IMG/VR virus record: IMGVR_UViG_3300006124_000013
Coordinates: 1 to 23,504 of that record
Reading direction: 5' to 3' (one strand)
DNA from: a virus
Length of the DNA: 23,504 bases
Shown: positions 7,804 through 16,017 of the stretch, in pieces
Numbering within the stretch: position 1 is the first letter of the stretch
Layout: every line of letters begins with the position of its first letter
Position numbers and translations under genes: made by a program
The notes under the pieces: generated by a model
Told to the model about the DNA's origin: nothing
Database searches by the model: none
The model's input: only the letters and a program-made list of their open reading frames with translations

Positions 7804-8280
7804 ATGTCATACGTCAATGCTGTAGCTTCTACGTCTACAAATAATCTTGTTCCCGTTCAAGCGCAATATGACGCGAATGGCAACTGTGTCGGCTTAGTGG
7901 GCCCAGGGGGGGCGTTTATCGCCTCTCCCATTAACATTAATACTACACTGTCAATTAACAATAATTTGTTGATTTCTTCTACATTGCCAACAATTTCGGC
8001 TGGCTTCGGAACTGGCCCAACTATTCTTGCAAACAGCACTTTTGCTTTTAAAATAACAATTGGGTCTACCAGCGCAGCAAACGGTACGATTACATTTCCA
8101 GCCGCCCCTAATGGTTGGATTGTTTACGCCGCCGACATCACAAATGGTTCTTCTTTGTTTTTGCAACAAACTGGAAGCACAAAGACTACCGCAACAGTAA
8201 CTAGTTTCGGAATTACGACTGGAACTGCTTCGCCAATGTCTGCTGGTGACGTAATTTTAATTAACGCGATTCCTTATTGA
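7804..8280 (+). CDS. Small probable structural protein D
   Basis: The 158-residue protein is unrecognised. It begins MSYVNAVASTSTNNLVPVQA, has a Gly/Pro turn (VGLVGPGGAFIASP, residues ~29-42) and then long Thr/Ser/Asn/Ile-rich stretches with beta character. AAAGGAAAATC upstream of ATG 7804 is a reasonable ribosome site. It stops nine bases before the GTG of the fibre gene. Composition and position suggest a virion surface component, such as a decoration or fibre-attachment protein. Base composition is more AT-rich in its 3' half than in the coat gene. Confidence 0.7.
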   Translation: MSYVNAVASTSTNNLVPVQAQYDANGNCVGLVGPGGAFIASPININTTLSINNNLLISSTLPTISAGFGTGPTILANSTFAFKITIGSTSAANGTITFPAAPNGWIVYAADITNGSSLFLQQTGSTKTTATVTSFGITTGTASPMSAGDVILINAIPY

Positions 8281-8289
8281 GTTTTTAAG

Positions 8290-9927
8290 GTGGCGACAAA
8301 CACCAACATTAACATACCGCAATCGCCCTTTTTGGATGGCCTAACAGGTCGTCCAGCTAGGGAATGGATGCTGTGGTTAATGTCGCCATCAATCATTCAG
8401 CTAACAACCGCTAATGCGCTTGGCGTAACATCTGGCGGAACTGGATTAAGCGCAGTACCAACTAACGGGCAATTGCTCATTGGTAACGGAACCGGCTATG
8501 CTTTGCATACGCTTGGCTACGGCGCTGGAATCTCAGTCACTAATGGCAGCGGGACAATCACGGTAGCAAATACCGGCGTATTGTCAAACATTGCCGGAAC
8601 AGGCATTTCAGTTTCTAGCGCGACAGGCAACGTCACGGTATCAAATACAGGCGTTTTATCGTTCTCTGGCGGTTCCACAGGGCTTACCCCTTCCACGGCT
8701 ACTAACGGCGCTGTAACGCTTGCTGGAACGCTTGCAATTGCTTCTGGTGGCACTAACGGTTCGGCATCTCCTACGGCTGGCGCTGTTGCCTACGGAACCG
8801 GCACGGCTTATAGTTTTACTCTTGCTGGCACTACAAACCAAGCATTGCTGTCTACCGGCGCAGGCACTCCGACATGGAACACGTTAACTAGCGGTAGTTC
8901 TATTCTGTACGGCAACGGGTCTGGCCTGTTTAGCAACGTCACCATTGGGTCTGGCGTTTCTTTTGCCGGTGGTGTGTTAAGCGCCACGGGTACTGGCGGT
9001 ACGGTCACATCGGTGACAGCCACCACGCCTTTGGCATCTAGCGGCGGTACAACGCCTAATCTGACAATTCAGCAATCCAGCGCCAGCCAAGCCGGTTACT
9101 TGTCAGCAGCAGACTGGTCAACCTTCAATGGTAAACAGCCAGCAGGAACTTATGTAACGTCGGTGACTGGCACAGCGCCTGTGGTGTCCTCCGGTGGCAC
9201 AACTCCAGCAATCAGCATGGCGGCGGCTACCACGTCAACCAATGGCTATCTGACCTCGACCGACTGGAACACGTTCAACAACAAACAGCCTGCCGGGTCC
9301 TACCTGACGGCCGTTACCGCTGATGCCCCGCTGTCTGGCTCGGGCACAGCAGGTAGCCACTTGGTTATCTCGCAGGCCACAACCAGCACCAACGGTTACT
9401 TGAGCAGCACTGACTGGAACACGTTTAACGGTAAGCAGCCTGCTGGAACTTACGTTACAAGCGTTTCGGTGGTGTCTGCCAACGGTTTTGCTGGTACGGT
9501 CACAACTGGCGCAACACCAGCTATAACGCTGACAACGACGATTACCGGCTTGCTAAAGGGCAACGGAACCGCTATTTCTGCTGCGGTAGCCAATACGGAC
9601 TATGTTCCTCTGTCAACGGTGCTAACCAAGACCGCAGACTATACAATCGCTAACACAGACACTTGGATTATCAACAACAAGGCTGGTTCTGCGTTAACTT
9701 TGACTTTTCCTGCGGCATCTTCATGGACTGGTCGATCAATCACAGTCAAAAACTTGCAGGCACAACTGGTAAACTCGGCATCAAGCAACATTGTGCCAAT
9801 TGATAGTGCAACCGCTGGAACCGCAATCCTGTTGAACGTGATTGGGAATTGGGCGACAATGGTATCTGACGGTACAAATTGGGTGATTATGCAAGCAGCA
9901 TCCAACAACAATTTGCTATTGGAATAA
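8290..9927 (+). CDS. Repeat-built tail fibre protein
   Basis: The 545-residue protein is expected to be a trimeric tail fibre. The N-terminus (INIPQSPFLDGLTGRPAREW, residues ~7-26) resembles a conserved attachment-type start found in phage fibres. The middle is Gly/Ser/Thr-rich. Residues ~239-413 contain a 50-residue repeat (VTSVT...GG..P....GYL...DW.TFN.KQPAG.Y), the widespread WNTFN-KQ type of fibre repeat, and residues 80-125 hold a 25-residue GISV...TGVLS duplication. The last ~100 residues form a distinct, non-repeated domain ending in a probable tip (NWATMVSDGTNWVIM). The start is GTG 8290: a stop lies in frame just upstream and no ATG precedes the conserved N-terminus. The only SD-like bases, TAAGG, touch the start codon. 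Confidence 0.82.
   Translation: MATNTNINIPQSPFLDGLTGRPAREWMLWLMSPSIIQLTTANALGVTSGGTGLSAVPTNGQLLIGNGTGYALHTLGYGAGISVTNGSGTITVANTGVLSNIAGTGISVSSATGNVTVSNTGVLSFSGGSTGLTPSTATNGAVTLAGTLAIASGGTNGSASPTAGAVAYGTGTAYSFTLAGTTNQALLSTGAGTPTWNTLTSGSSILYGNGSGLFSNVTIGSGVSFAGGVLSATGTGGTVTSVTATTPLASSGGTTPNLTIQQSSASQAGYLSAADWSTFNGKQPAGTYVTSVTGTAPVVSSGGTTPAISMAAATTSTNGYLTSTDWNTFNNKQPAGSYLTAVTADAPLSGSGTAGSHLVISQATTSTNGYLSSTDWNTFNGKQPAGTYVTSVSVVSANGFAGTVTTGATPAITLTTTITGLLKGNGTAISAAVANTDYVPLSTVLTKTADYTIANTDTWIINNKAGSALTLTFPAASSWTGRSITVKNLQAQLVNSASSNIVPIDSATAGTAILLNVIGNWATMVSDGTNWVIMQAASNNNLLLE
8527..8676 (+). repeat. 75-base duplication inside the fibre gene
   Basis: Two adjacent 25-codon units start at 8527 and 8602. 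Both read GISV....G..TV.NTGVLS, with many synonymous base differences, so the duplication is old or under selection at protein level. Confidence 0.7.
9004..9528 (+). repeat. Tandem 150-base coding repeat of the fibre gene
   Basis: The unit is exactly 150 bases (50 codons). The VTSV-type position recurs at 9004, 9154, 9304 and 9454, and the GYL codons recur at 9094, 9244 and 9394. Units differ at many bases but keep the spacing and the DW.TFN.KQPAG core. This gives about three and a half units without any length change. Confidence 0.88.
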
Positions 9928-9938
9928 AAGGAAATCAA

Positions 9939-12245
9939 ATGGCAGTCACACTTTCACCTGTAGGCGGCGTTGCTGCACAATTCTTTGACAATAGCGGTAA
10001 TTTGCTCACCTACGGTCAAATTTACACCTATGCAGCAGGCACAAGCACTCCTCAAGCCACCTACACCAGTGTCGCAGGAACAATTGCAAGTGCTAATCCC
10101 ATTATTTTGGACGCTTCTGGGCGTGTGCCTGGCGGTGAAATCTGGCTTAGTAGTGGCGTTCAGTACAAATTTGTCCTGCAAAACTCTGTTGGCGCAACCA
10201 TTGGAACTTACGACAACATAACGGGTATCAACTCCAATTTTGTTAACTACTCAGGCCAAGAACAAATCCAAACGGCAACCGCTGGACAAACAGTTTTTAC
10301 GCTTACTGGTGGTTTTAGTTATACGCCAGGCACAAATACGCTGCAAGTCTTTGTAGATGGCGTTAACCAGTACGATGGTTCGTCTTATAGCTACACAGAA
10401 ACAAATAGCACCACGGTAACGTTTACGCAAGGTTTGCACGTTGGCGCATTGGTGAAATTCACTACTGCTGTCACGTTGTCGGCTGGTGTCACCGCATCTA
10501 ACCTTGTCACCTATCAACCCGCTGGCATTGGTGCTGTTTTAACCAATGTGCAGGCTAAATTGCGTCAAACTGTTAGTGTGATGGACTTTGGTGCTACGGG
10601 TAATGGTACAACTGACGATACAGCAGCTATTCAAAGTGCAATCAATGCTGCTGGTCAAAACTCTTTAATTTACTACCCCGCTGGAACTTATTTAATTTCT
10701 AGCAGCGTGACACTATTACCCCAACAAATACACTCAGGCGAAGGTGCAATTATTAGTGTTGGTTCTGGTGTAAATGCTTTTGTGTTAACTGCAAGCGATG
10801 GCTATCCTGGTCGGATTCGTTTTGAAAATTTAAGATTTCAAGGAGTATCTAGAACAGGAATTGCTGTAAATATTATAAACAATGCCCCTTTTATTACTAT
10901 TAATAATTGCTTTTTTACAGGATTTAGCACTGCCGTTTATTTAAGTGGTTCTTATTGTAGTAATATTCAAAACTGCGTTTTCCAAACTAACTATCAAGGC
11001 ATTGTATTAGTTGCAGCTTCACATTCTACGCAAGTAATTAACTGCTTGTTTGATAACAATACAACTGGACTTGGTATTAATGGAACTCAAAGTTTAGGAA
11101 ATTTAAGTTCTACAGCTATTCATAATGTCACCTCTTTAGGCTGTGCTTATCAAGGTGGGTCTTGGGGTGTGTGGGTTGAAAACGCATATGAGTTTGCTGC
11201 TTACAATACATATTGCGAAAGAAATACAACGCAAGATTTTAGGCTTGGTGTTGCTGATGGTGGTGTTTACGCAAGAGCTTGTTATCATGCCACTGTTGAT
11301 TCTTTTCAAACAGCATCCCCATGTGGTTCAGGAAATAACATTGGCCTAGAACATTGTGTCAATGCTAATCTAAGAGGCATTTCTTTTAATAGCGGTTGCT
11401 CTACAACAGCAACATTGTTAACCACTGATGGTTATTCAGCACAAGTGTGGCTTGACTATAACAACTACACTACAACAACAGTAACATCAACTGCGCCATT
11501 TAACTTCAGTGGTAATTCAGCTTCTAAAGTTTTAGTTTCCCATAACGGACAGTTTGTTGTACCGTATGGAATGAGTGCTTTTCAGTTTGGTACTTTAGCT
11601 TCTGTTACGGGCTCTTTAAGTGCGGGAACTGTTCCAGGTGGGTCAGGACGACCTGCTATTCTATTGACAAGCACCGGTTCGTCTAGTCAAGATTTGGTTA
11701 TTCAAACTCAAGGGATTGAACGACATTTCGACGTTTCAAATAACTATAGGTTTGGTGTTGACAATATTAATAGTGTTGTATCTTTTGGCTATAACGTACA
11801 GCCAATTACAGACAACTCTTATTCTTTGGGAGATGCCGGCCATAGGTTTACTACGGTTTACGCTACAACAGGAACAATTAACACTTCAGATGAAACGCAA
11901 AAAACTATTATTGGAAGTTTAAGTACAGCGGAACAAGCTGTAGCTAAATCAATTAAAGGCTTATTCAAAACTTTTAAATGGAATTCTGCTGTTGCTAAAA
12001 AAGGCGATACTGCTCGGATTCATATTGGTGTTATTGCTCAAGAAGTCCAAGCAGCCTTTGCAGCCAACGGACTTGATGCTACGCACTATGGAATATTTTG
12101 TTCTGACACTTGGTATGAAGTTAATGGACAAAAACAAGATGAAGCTGGTATTGCATATACATCAACAAGCCAAAATGCTGTTGCTGTAACTCAATTGGGC
12201 ATTCGTTATGATGAGTTGCTTGCTTTTGTTTTAGCTGCAAACTAA
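9939..12245 (+). CDS. Tailspike with pectate-lyase-like beta helix and S74 autoprotease end
   Basis: The 768-residue protein probably binds and may cut a host surface polysaccharide. Domains: residues 1-105, an attachment-type N-terminus (VTLSPVGGVAAQFFDNSG...ILDASGRVPGGEIWL); ~107-190, a small beta domain; from residue 212 (SVMDFGATGNGTTDDTAAI) a pectate-lyase-3-like right-handed beta helix to ~500; then a beta region and a C-terminal Peptidase_S74 chaperone. In S74, S650 and K655 (SDETQK) match the Ser-Lys spacing of self-cleaving endosialidase-type chaperones, and IGVIAQEVQ is characteristic; cleavage before S650 would release 119 residues. I chose ATG 9939 (AAAGGAAATCAA before it) over an in-frame ATG 60 bases upstream inside the fibre gene. 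Bases from ~10660 on are clearly AT-richer than the flanks. The substrate is unknown. Confidence 0.88.
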   Translation: MAVTLSPVGGVAAQFFDNSGNLLTYGQIYTYAAGTSTPQATYTSVAGTIASANPIILDASGRVPGGEIWLSSGVQYKFVLQNSVGATIGTYDNITGINSNFVNYSGQEQIQTATAGQTVFTLTGGFSYTPGTNTLQVFVDGVNQYDGSSYSYTETNSTTVTFTQGLHVGALVKFTTAVTLSAGVTASNLVTYQPAGIGAVLTNVQAKLRQTVSVMDFGATGNGTTDDTAAIQSAINAAGQNSLIYYPAGTYLISSSVTLLPQQIHSGEGAIISVGSGVNAFVLTASDGYPGRIRFENLRFQGVSRTGIAVNIINNAPFITINNCFFTGFSTAVYLSGSYCSNIQNCVFQTNYQGIVLVAASHSTQVINCLFDNNTTGLGINGTQSLGNLSSTAIHNVTSLGCAYQGGSWGVWVENAYEFAAYNTYCERNTTQDFRLGVADGGVYARACYHATVDSFQTASPCGSGNNIGLEHCVNANLRGISFNSGCSTTATLLTTDGYSAQVWLDYNNYTTTTVTSTAPFNFSGNSASKVLVSHNGQFVVPYGMSAFQFGTLASVTGSLSAGTVPGGSGRPAILLTSTGSSSQDLVIQTQGIERHFDVSNNYRFGVDNINSVVSFGYNVQPITDNSYSLGDAGHRFTTVYATTGTINTSDETQKTIIGSLSTAEQAVAKSIKGLFKTFKWNSAVAKKGDTARIHIGVIAQEVQAAFAANGLDATHYGIFCSDTWYEVNGQKQDEAGIAYTSTSQNAVAVTQLGIRYDELLAFVLAAN

Positions 12246-13061
12246 ATGTCTAATAGTAAAATATCAGCACTAACTTCTGCTACTACGCCTTTGGCGGGTA
12301 CAGAAACTTTGCCTGTTGTTCAAAGCAGTGCAACTAAACAAGTTAGTGTTGCTAACTTAACTGCTGGCCGCGCCGTGCAAGGTTTGTCTTTTGCTACAAC
12401 TAACATAACAGTTGGCGCATCGGCTGTGACCGCAGGAACAGATATTTCATACAGCGTAAACTCTGGCGCAACGCAAAAAGTTTACGCAGGCTACACAACG
12501 GGCGCAGGTAGGCCAGCATTAACTTTGTATTCGATTGGTAGTAACCATGACATGGTGTTTCAATTTACCGATCTATGCCGTTTTTATAACGCTGCGGGCA
12601 CTACAAAAGTTTCTGTAGATCATTTAAACAGTAAGTTAAATTCTGATTACAACTTTGTCCCCACAGTTGCAGGAAACGGCATAAACTTCACCGCCAACAC
12701 CCCCGCAGCGGGTATGACAAGCCAGTTGCTGAACTGGTATGAAGAAGGCACTTGGACGCCTGCTCAAGGCAGTGGTCTTACGGTTATAGGCGCATTTAGC
12801 TCTACTGGTAAATACACCCGCATCGGCCGCGAAGTTATAGTAAGCGGTACTGTTACTGGCGCAACAAGCGTTGCTTTGGCTGCGGCGGGGATAATTACAA
12901 CAAATTTGCCGTTTACTGTTGTAACTTCTGGGCATGGAAATATAACTAATGCAGCTTTAACTTCTTTTGCTGCAATTATTTGCACAAGCACAAACGTAAC
13001 TTCTGCCGGTGCAATTGCTGCCACCGGAACGCTTACGTTTTCAGCAACCTATTTTGTTTAA
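12246..13061 (+). CDS. Fibre-like appendage protein sharing a module with the tailspike
   Basis: The 271-residue protein starts on the base after the tailspike stop (TAAATG) with no clear ribosome site, so it probably depends on translational coupling. The N-terminus (KISALTSATTPLAGTETLPVVQ, residues ~5-26) is a recurrent start of phage appendage proteins in my memory. Residues ~88-144 (GRPALTLYSIGS...NFVPTVAGN) align by eye with tailspike residues ~570-626 (GRPAILLTSTGS...NVQPITDN). A WYEEGTWTP motif at ~163-171, common in phage tail proteins, begins a beta-rich C-terminal domain resembling a tip. A second receptor-binding protein or a tailspike accessory is likely; enzymatic activity is not indicated. 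Confidence 0.78.
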   Translation: MSNSKISALTSATTPLAGTETLPVVQSSATKQVSVANLTAGRAVQGLSFATTNITVGASAVTAGTDISYSVNSGATQKVYAGYTTGAGRPALTLYSIGSNHDMVFQFTDLCRFYNAAGTTKVSVDHLNSKLNSDYNFVPTVAGNGINFTANTPAAGMTSQLLNWYEEGTWTPAQGSGLTVIGAFSSTGKYTRIGREVIVSGTVTGATSVALAAAGIITTNLPFTVVTSGHGNITNAALTSFAAIICTSTNVTSAGAIAATGTLTFSATYFV

Positions 13062-13069
13062 GGAATGCC

Positions 13070-13285
13070 ATGTCACTTACTAAAGTTTCTTGGTCAATGA
13101 TTGACACGCAAAGTGTTTCAGCAGCTAATATTGCCAGTGCTACAGCAACAGTAAATACTGTCGGCAAATATGAAGGGCTATTTATTTGGGATACAACAAA
13201 CCATCGGCTAATGCGTGCCGAAGGTTCTGCTGCTGTTGATAAATGGTATGTTGTAGATGGCTCTACGTCCGTTACACCAGCATAA
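13070..13285 (+). CDS. Small appendage-associated protein (71 aa)
   Basis: The 71-residue protein begins at ATG 13070, with TTAAGGAATGCC just before it; the frame is open for another 90 bases upstream, but that stretch overlaps the previous gene and is Cys/Arg-rich out-of-frame sequence. The sequence (LTKVSWSMIDTQSVSAANI, GKYEGLFIWDTTNHRLMRAE, DKWYVVDG) looks like a small beta-sandwich or cap domain; similar short W/Y-rich proteins occur next to phage fibres. It may cap or attach to one of the appendage proteins upstream. Function is not known. Confidence 0.72.
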   Translation: MSLTKVSWSMIDTQSVSAANIASATATVNTVGKYEGLFIWDTTNHRLMRAEGSAAVDKWYVVDGSTSVTPA

Positions 13286-13294
13286 GGAAAAACC

Positions 13295-13558
13295 ATGTTT
13301 GAAAAACAAACCGTTGTTGACCGCATTGAAGTATTGGCTGACCACACTGTCGCTGTGCGCTATGTGGTGACTGTCCTTGAAGATGGTCAACCATTTGCTG
13401 ATGGCGTCAAAGGCAACTACTTTAAACCTGGCGATGACTACAGTGGCGAGGATGCCAAAGTACAAGCGATCTGCGCTACAGTACACACGGCTGAAGTGAT
13501 TGCTGCTTATCAGGCAGAGCAAGCGCGTATTGCAGCGCAACATGAAGGAACGCCATGA
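13295..13558 (+). CDS. Hypothetical protein (87 aa)
   Basis: The 87-residue protein is unrecognised. It is acidic, with a beta-like first half ([25 protein letters not shown]) and a helical Ala/Glu/Gln-rich second half. TAAGGAAAAACC before ATG 13295 is a fair ribosome site. Its end overlaps the start of the gp4-like gene in an ATGA, so the two are coupled. Placement between appendages and head-completion genes suggests a minor virion or assembly role; a fibre-assembly chaperone is possible, but nothing in the sequence proves it. Confidence 0.7.
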   Translation: MFEKQTVVDRIEVLADHTVAVRYVVTVLEDGQPFADGVKGNYFKPGDDYSGEDAKVQAICATVHTAEVIAAYQAEQARIAAQHEGTP

Positions 13559-14526
13559 CCAAGCCAATAGACATCATCAGCCGCGCTCTGAAAGATATTG
13601 GCGCACTTGAAGCGGGTGAAACGCCTACGTCAGAAGCCGCACAAGACGCTTTTGATATGCTCAACGATATGTGCGACCAATGGTCAAACGAACAGATGAT
13701 GGTCTATTACAAGTCTGAAATCATCTTTCCGATTGTTTCAGGCCAGACGCAATACACGATTGGGCCTGGCGGTGAAATCGGCGCAAGTTTTACAGGCTCC
13801 ATCTCAGGATTTACCCTTACCGTCACCGGCATTACGTCTGGTGCGCTTGCTATTGGTCAAACCTTGACTGGAACTGGCATTGCTGCTGGAACCACCATTG
13901 TGGCAATGAACACCGGCGCTGGTGGCAACATCAACGAAGCTGGAACCTATACCGTCAACATTTTTCAAACTGTAGCCAGCACTACTATCTCTGCTTACTA
14001 TCAGCGTCCTCTGACAATCAATTCCTGTTTTGTAAGGGTTAACACTAACTCTAACGGTACGCCTATTGTCAACGGTGGTTTGGACTACCCAATGGCTGTA
14101 TTGAATTACGAAGACTACGCTTTAATCGGCCTTAAAACGCTGAACGGCCCTTGGCCCAAGGCTTTATACTATCAGCCTGCTGAAACGCTTGGAAACATCT
14201 TTCTATGGCCTAATCCAGCGCAAGGTGAAGTTCATATGTTCTGCGATACGTTGTTTTCGCGGTATAGCTCTTTGTCGGACAATATTGTCTTGCCGCAAGG
14301 CTACTTGATGGCTCTGCGCTGGTGCTTAGCTGAACGACTAATGCCCATGTACGGCAAGGCTTCACAGACGCAGATTCAGATGATTATGAAATTTGCCGGT
14401 CAAGCAAAAGCTACAATCAAGCGCACAAACATGAAGCCGCCTCCTGTTGCCCGTTACGCTGATGCGCTGCTGGTTGGACGCAGTAAAGATGCTGGTTGGA
14501 TACTTTCGGGGGGTTTCTTACGTTAA
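13555..14526 (+). CDS. gp4-like tail accessory / head-completion protein with inserted module
   Basis: The 323-residue protein resembles P22 gp4, which binds below the portal to close the filled head and start tail assembly. The N-terminal part ([38 protein letters not shown], then [13 protein letters not shown] to residue 73) is typical of this family. Residues ~75-146 are a separate Thr/Gly-rich insert ([22 protein letters not shown]...TGTGI.AGTTI...GTYTVN) splitting the family core before [11 protein letters not shown]. The C-terminal part is helical ([19 protein letters not shown]...). P22 gp4 is only 166 residues; the insert plus a longer C-terminus account for the extra length. ATGA overlap with the gene upstream. 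Confidence 0.83.
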   Translation: MTKPIDIISRALKDIGALEAGETPTSEAAQDAFDMLNDMCDQWSNEQMMVYYKSEIIFPIVSGQTQYTIGPGGEIGASFTGSISGFTLTVTGITSGALAIGQTLTGTGIAAGTTIVAMNTGAGGNINEAGTYTVNIFQTVASTTISAYYQRPLTINSCFVRVNTNSNGTPIVNGGLDYPMAVLNYEDYALIGLKTLNGPWPKALYYQPAETLGNIFLWPNPAQGEVHMFCDTLFSRYSSLSDNIVLPQGYLMALRWCLAERLMPMYGKASQTQIQMIMKFAGQAKATIKRTNMKPPPVARYADALLVGRSKDAGWILSGGFLR

Positions 14527-14553
14527 CAGATTGATGCTAACTAAGGATAAAAA

Positions 14554-16017
14554 ATGGCTGATTTTGGTTTTGTTGGTCAAAGCTACGAAGCACCGTCCAT
14601 CTATCAAGACGCGCAGGAGTGTATCAATTTCTTTCCAGAAGTTGACCTAACCAAGCCTCAAGGTAGCCGTGGGATTGTTGCGCTTTATCCAACGCCAGGT
14701 CTAACCCAAATCCTTCAACTGGACAACAATGAAGTGCGTGGAATGCGTACCTTGTCCGGTGGCGCTTATCTAATTATTGTTGTTGGCCCATACGTTTATT
14801 CCGTAAACAATTCTTACGTTGCAACAAAAGTAGGAACATTAACCACATCGTCAGGTCGCGTTGGCATCACCGACAACATCATGTCCAACACCGGCTTGAA
14901 TGCCTACATTGTGGACGGTGTTAATCGGTACTATTGGGTAGCGTCTACAAACACTTTTGCAACGCTTCCGGCTACTGATGGCCCGTGGCAAGGTGCAGAT
15001 GTATGCGAAGTGGTGGACAACTACATCATCTACAATCAGCCAAACACGCAACTTTGGGCAGCTACTGACCTTGGACTAGTAACGTCTTCTAATGCGTATT
15101 ACGGAGCTAAAGATGGCTCTCCTGACCCGCTAGTGTCTCTTATCGTTGACCGTCGCCAAGTGTCATTGCTTGGTGAATTCACCACCGAAGTTTGGACTGA
15201 TATCGGCAATGTGATTAACGGAATTATTTCGTTTCCTTTCCAACGTATCCCTGGCACCAGTTCGCAGCACGGTATTGCCGCTAGGTTTTCTGTTGCTCGA
15301 TTTGGTGAACAGTTTTGCTTTGTCAGCCAAGACAATCGTGGTCAAGCCATCATTGGCGTCATGGAAGGCTACGCATTTAAACGCCTATCTACTTACGCTG
15401 TAGAACAAACGTTAATGAATCAAAAGATTTCTGATGCGGTTGCCTACACTTATCAGCTAGAAGGCCATGAGTTTTACGTTGTTACCTTTCCCTCAATCAA
15501 CTTGACTTGGGTGTACGACATTACAACTCAGGCATGGCACAAGTGGCTATCGTGGGATGGTTCGCAGTACAACCGCCATCGTTCCAATTGCGGCGCTATC
15601 TTTAACAACGTGTATTTGGTTGGCGACTACCAGAACGGTAAAATCTATCAGTTGGACAATGCAGTCTACACGGACAATGGAGACACCATCCGCAGGCTAC
15701 GTCGCGCTCCGCATCTAGTGACAGACTTGCAGCGGCAATACTTTGCAGAGTTGCAGATTCAATTCCAGCCTGGCGTTGGCTTAGAAGTCGGACAAGGCCA
15801 AGACCCGCAAGCCATGTTGCGTTGGTCAAACGACGGTGGCTCGACTTACTCTAATGAGCATTGGGTTAGCATTGGCAGGGTGGGAAAGTACCGCAATCGT
15901 GCCATCTGGCGGCGTTTAGGGACTGCGCGTGACCGAATCTTTGAAGTGGTGATTACAGACCCTGTTAAAGCGGTCATTGTTTCTGCTAATTTGAAGGCAG
16001 AGGAGGGGGAAAATTGA
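14554..16017 (+). CDS. gp10-like packaged-DNA stabilisation / tail hub protein
   Basis: The 487-residue protein resembles P22 gp10 (472 residues), which sits between gp4 and the tail tip and, in P22, holds the tailspikes and keeps DNA in the head. The start (ADFGFVGQSYEAPSIYQDAQECINFFPEVD, with the INFFPE phrase common in this family) and the repeated Trp/Tyr-rich blades (YYWVASTNTFATLPATDGPWQG, WVYDITTQAWHKWLSWDGSQYNRH) fit a beta-propeller-like protein. It follows the gp4-like gene as in P22. The leader TAAGGATAAAAAATG is identical to that of the second ejection protein gene. Its stop overlaps the TTG start of the next gene. Confidence 0.85.
   Translation: MADFGFVGQSYEAPSIYQDAQECINFFPEVDLTKPQGSRGIVALYPTPGLTQILQLDNNEVRGMRTLSGGAYLIIVVGPYVYSVNNSYVATKVGTLTTSSGRVGITDNIMSNTGLNAYIVDGVNRYYWVASTNTFATLPATDGPWQGADVCEVVDNYIIYNQPNTQLWAATDLGLVTSSNAYYGAKDGSPDPLVSLIVDRRQVSLLGEFTTEVWTDIGNVINGIISFPFQRIPGTSSQHGIAARFSVARFGEQFCFVSQDNRGQAIIGVMEGYAFKRLSTYAVEQTLMNQKISDAVAYTYQLEGHEFYVVTFPSINLTWVYDITTQAWHKWLSWDGSQYNRHRSNCGAIFNNVYLVGDYQNGKIYQLDNAVYTDNGDTIRRLRRAPHLVTDLQRQYFAELQIQFQPGVGLEVGQGQDPQAMLRWSNDGGSTYSNEHWVSIGRVGKYRNRAIWRRLGTARDRIFEVVITDPVKAVIVSANLKAEEGEN
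16001..16006 (+). promoter_or_regulatory. Strong Shine-Dalgarno that supports a TTG start
   Basis: AGGAGG, the full consensus, lies inside the end of the gp10-like gene, seven bases before TTG 16014. It is the strongest ribosome site in the window and compensates for the rare start codon. Confidence 0.8.

Noticed and set aside
9004-9528. Regular repeats considered as a CRISPR array
   Set aside because: The units are 150 bases, divergent, in frame and inside a coding sequence; there are no short identical repeats with unique spacers.
9939-13061. Variable repeat / template repeat pair of a diversity-generating retroelement in the tailspike or appendage genes
   Set aside because: No reverse transcriptase, no near-identical repeat differing at adenines and no C-type-lectin-like end is visible in the window.
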